Part shown: positions 61,141 to 64,000 of the stretch, piece after piece
How the letters are laid out: the number at the start of each line of letters is the position of its first letter
Position numbering within the stretch: the stretch's first letter is position 1
Source: Hirsutella rhossiliensis
Taxonomy: Eukaryota; Ascomycota; Sordariomycetes; Hypocreales; Ophiocordycipitaceae
Direction: 5' to 3'
Assembly (NCBI RefSeq): GCF_020360975.1
Contig: NW_025408668.1
Span: 1,736,001 to 1,800,000 of the forward strand
DNA length: 64,000 bases
Program-made: the position numbers and the translations under genes
The notes under the pieces: model-generated
Databases searched by the model: none
Seen by the model: only the letters and a program-made list of their open reading frames with translations
What the model was told of the DNA's origin: nothing

Positions 61141-62864
61141 GAACCTCTAAATAGCTCTACTAGGCCTACGTAACCTCTATAGTAGACTATAGGGCCTAAC
61201 TTTAGTATAGGGGGCCTAAGACCCCTAAGAACCTTATAAAGCCTTTTTAAAGGCTATAAAACTAAGCTTTTCTAAAGGTCTTAAGGGCCTTTAAAGGATC
61301 CCTTATTGGGGCCTTAAAAGCTAAAGCGGCCCTACCGCTACTAGAGGTACGATTTAAAAGGGTATACCTCTCCTATACCCTCCGGACCCTATACTTCTTA
61401 CCTAGTTACCTTATAAGGTAAGCTTATAACCTAGCTATATAGGATAACCTCGCTAACTTAAGCTTTAACCTAGGGGCCTTAAGCTATATTAGGCTATATA
61501 TATAGCTCTTCCGCCTCCTTAAAGGCCTAGTAGCCCTTATAGGACCTAACTATAACTTAGAAAGAAGGAAAGCTAGCTAGGAGCCCTTCTAGGCCCTAGA
61601 GCTTAAGGCCTTTATTATAATAATAAAGGCCCTTAAGCCCTTAGCTAAGAAGTAATACTAACGCCTCTTAGCTAGCCTAGCTAGCTTAGAAGACTTTAGG
61701 TTATAGCCCCTAGCCTTTTATACTAACGGCTTTAAGGGGTACCTTAAGGGGTCCCTTATAGAGACTAACGCTTACTCCTTCTACGAAATAAGCTTAGAGA
61801 ATAGGCCTATTAAGGCGTACTATAAGAACCTAGGGCCCTTAATCGAAGTAGCTAACGTAGAGCTATTCGCGATACTAAGGGTCTTAAAAGACCTAGCTAA
61901 GAGGCCTCGGCCCTTAAAGCTTAGCCCTCCTAACCCCCTTATAAATACCTATATCTTTATAAATAGCTAAGCCGCTATAAAGAAGGTTATAGGTTTCTTA
62001 GACCTAGCTATATATATTAAAAGGCTCTTATTTAACTTAGAAGCCTTTTATAATATATAGCTATACTAGTGCCCTAGCTACCTAAGGATCTTTAGTAACG
62101 AGCTAGCTAACTAACTAGCTAAAAGAGGCTTAGGGGCCCCTACCTAAGGGACCCCCTTAGTCTTTATTAGCTACCTATAAAGAAAGGTCCGGTAAGCTAC
62201 TAAGGACTATTAAAAGGGACTCTAGGCTATTAAGGCAGCTAAAGGCCCTAGGGCTAAGGGCCTAGGTAAGTACTATATATTTATTCGAAAGACCCCCTGC
62301 CTAGCCCTTAGCTTAGAAAAGGACCTTATAGGGAGGCCTAGGCCGACCCTCTTAGCCTTTTACTAGCTCTTCTTTAAGGCCGGCTTTTTATTTTCCTTCT
62401 TAAAAAGGACTAATAAAGTAGACTAAGATAACTACCGCTATAGCTAAGGAAGGTATACGGCTAGGCACCTTATCCTAAGGTGCCCGAACTATAAGAGGGA
62501 AAGAGAGGTCCTTTATTAGACCTCTAAGAGACGGAAGGGGGCCCTTAGCCTACCTATTCTCTATAGCTCTAAGGAAGGAAGGGAAGCCCTTTTAACCTTC
62601 TTAGCTAAAATAGAGATAGGGATAGCTAAGTAGCTCGAAAAGGAGTAACCTAGGGGCCCTAGGGCTTATAAGGGGGAAAATTACCGCGTAGGAGGAACTA
62701 AACTAACCTTTCCTTTATTATTACTTTTATAGCTACCCTTTCCTTAATTAGTTATAAGCCCCTAGGCTCTATAGCTAGCTAGGACTACTAATAAGGGCCT
62801 AGGCCCTTACTAGGCTCGCTATAGCCTTAGAGGCTATATATAAGTAATAATATAAAAAAAAAAA
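61141..62864 (+). mobile_element. LINE 3' segment: RT end, RNase H, zinc tail, poly(A)
   Basis: Resumes the LINE ORF2 frame directly after Copia-A. It contains the reverse-transcriptase thumb region (S-I-V-D-Y-R-A, about 61180), an RNase H domain (about 61715-62130, F-Y-T-N-G then V-E-L-F-A-I-L), and a C-terminal Cys/His zinc segment (H-L-I-L-R-C-P-N-Y near 62465; two expected Cys lost). After about 200 bp of 3' UTR it ends in an A-tract (about 62854-62864) that abuts the target duplication, as expected for target-primed reverse transcription. Confidence 0.87.
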
Positions 62865-63329
62865 GGGTCGAGATAAGAAGACTAACTAAAAAAGCTACTT
62901 TTAGATCTTCTTCTTATTTTATAAGAGGAGGCGTAAGAAGGTAGGCGTATTCTAGCTCTACCCCTTTCCTATAGTCTCCTTCTTCGTTTAGATTATTTAA
63001 TCTAGTAGCTTCCTCTTTTCCTTTAAAGTTAGCGTTATCCTTAACTACTTTAACGTTAGTTTCTTCTTTTATTTCCTTATCTAGGACCTCTTTTTAAGAC
63101 TATTAAGAAGGGGGGATTTAAATCTTCTAAATTAGCTAACGTTATAAGAGTAAGAGGGGCTATTAATCCCTCTTTCCGTCGAAGAAGCTAGATTCGTCGA
63201 AAATTATATCCCTAGTTAAAATAATCTTTTATAGAAGAGGAATCTAAACTTAGAAGATATTTATAAAATTATAACTAATAAGGTAATTAATAAAGGCTCT
63301 AAGATTAAGCTTTCTTTTCTTCTTCCGTT
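62863..63329 (-). mobile_element. Copia-B copy 2, right segment
   Basis: Resumes the Copia-B interior after the LINE and is collinear with 43608-44060 of copy 1. It is cut again at 63329/63330 by an LTR element, so the 5' LTR of this copy is not in the window. Confidence 0.85.
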
Positions 63330-63592
63330 TATAAGAGTCTTTAACTATTATAGGTAATAGGCTTAGGCCGCGGCCTAAGCTATATAGTTACGTATAGAGG
63401 GCCGGATCCTATAAGTATAGGGGCGGGCTAGCCGCGTATAGAAGAGCTCTATATAGCTTATTAATATTATCCTATAGACGGCACCTATATATACGCCTCT
63501 ACCTACTCCGTAATAGTATAAGCTATTAACTAATAGATTTAATAGATATCTCCCCGGAAAGGGTGCCGCTTCCCTAAGGGAGCACCCCGCTA
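63330..63592 (+). repeat. LTR at the right edge
   Basis: Starts TATAAGAGTC and is an inverted copy of 259-1. It is inserted into Copia-B copy 2. The 3' limit, after GGGAGCACCCCGC, is approximate. Confidence 0.7.
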
Positions 63593-64000
63593 CCCCCTAG
63601 GCGGATAGGAAGTATTATAGCTATCCTAGAAGCGATTAAAAGCGCGACGGCTAGCGAGAAGAACGAGGTTCTCGCTATACTAAGGGAGCCGTCTACGAGA
63701 CTAGCGTTAACCCCTACGACCTTAGTAATACCGGTTATAGCGGCGGCACTATTAATATAGAAGCCGCTTCCTTAGCCGACTTAGGACGGTAAGCCTAAGT
63801 CCTTCTACTTCTTCCTTAGCCGGCTATAGATAAAGTTTATAATAGACGAGAAATAGGGCCTAAATAGCTATCATAATATAGCGTGGTATTCGCTCTTCTA
63901 TACGCTACTAGAGCCTTAGATATAGCGGATCTCTAGATTCTAAGATAAGGGCGGCCCTAGAGGCAGACGCGACCTATAGGACTTCTTCTAATACCTTATA
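63593..64000 (+). mobile_element. Gag-like start of an LTR element (cut by window end)
   Basis: GC-richer sequence downstream of the LTR. One frame in about 63700-63990 reads like a retrotransposon gag start (P-K-S-F-Y-x-F-L-S-R-L-Q-I-K-F-I-I then I-A-W-Y-S-L-F-Y-T-L-L). This makes the LTR at 63330 a 5' LTR and the element plus-strand. The family is probably Gypsy, but only gag is visible. Confidence 0.55.

Larger units (their letters stand above)
39721..64000. other. AT-rich RIP-mutated transposon block (right)
   Basis: Same CpA/TpG depletion as the left block, but uneven. The Copia copy at 41368-47255 and the last 400 bp keep more GCA/TGC sites, so they look less heavily mutated than the Gypsy-1 copies. 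Confidence 0.9.

Overview
The window looks like a piece of a filamentous ascomycete (Pezizomycotina) genome. The evidence is spliced genes with introns of 49-58 bp and CTAAC/CTGAC-like branch sites, a fungal highly reducing polyketide synthase, and two large blocks of retrotransposons ruined by repeat-induced point mutation (RIP). In those blocks CpA/TpG is almost absent and TpA is in great excess. Nearly every Gln or Trp codon has become TAA or TAG, and almost no NTG start codon survives, so the transposons carry no usable open reading frame.

Layout. (1) 1-28.2 kb is a RIP block. It begins with an LTR fragment (1-259) and an unrecognised decayed reading frame (about 843-1616). A minus-strand Ty3/Gypsy element follows (copy 1, 1903-9730). 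A plus-strand chromovirus-type Gypsy (9731-14012, resuming at 21864) is split by a second copy of the first Gypsy (14013-21863, with a perfect 5-bp target duplication GATAT). A long unrecognised decayed frame (22868-24540) and LTR-like repeats fill the rest. (2) 28.2-39.7 kb is a GC-balanced, RIP-free island with just two intact, divergently transcribed genes: a BAHD/trichothecene-type acyltransferase (28342-29919, minus) and an eight-exon highly reducing PKS (31179-39371, plus; 2607 aa; KS-MAT-DH-cMeT-ER-KR-ACP, no release domain). (3) 39.7-64 kb is a second RIP block with deep nesting. A third fragment of the first Gypsy is split by a minus-strand Copia. A second copy of that Copia is split by a Tad-like LINE with a poly(A) tail, which is itself split by a different plus-strand Copia. 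The block ends with an LTR plus the start of a gag-like frame, inverted relative to the LTR at position 1.

How it works together. The PKS would build a reduced, possibly C-methylated chain on its ACP but has no thioesterase or other off-loading domain. The adjacent acyltransferase is the obvious candidate to take that chain, or another acyl group, onto an alcohol or amine acceptor. The 1259-bp divergent promoter carries one 13-mer twice, once near each gene, which suggests co-regulation. No other tailoring gene, transporter or regulator is visible, so this is either a minimal two-gene cluster or a remnant of a larger one invaded by transposons. All assignments come from reading the sequence; no database search was run.
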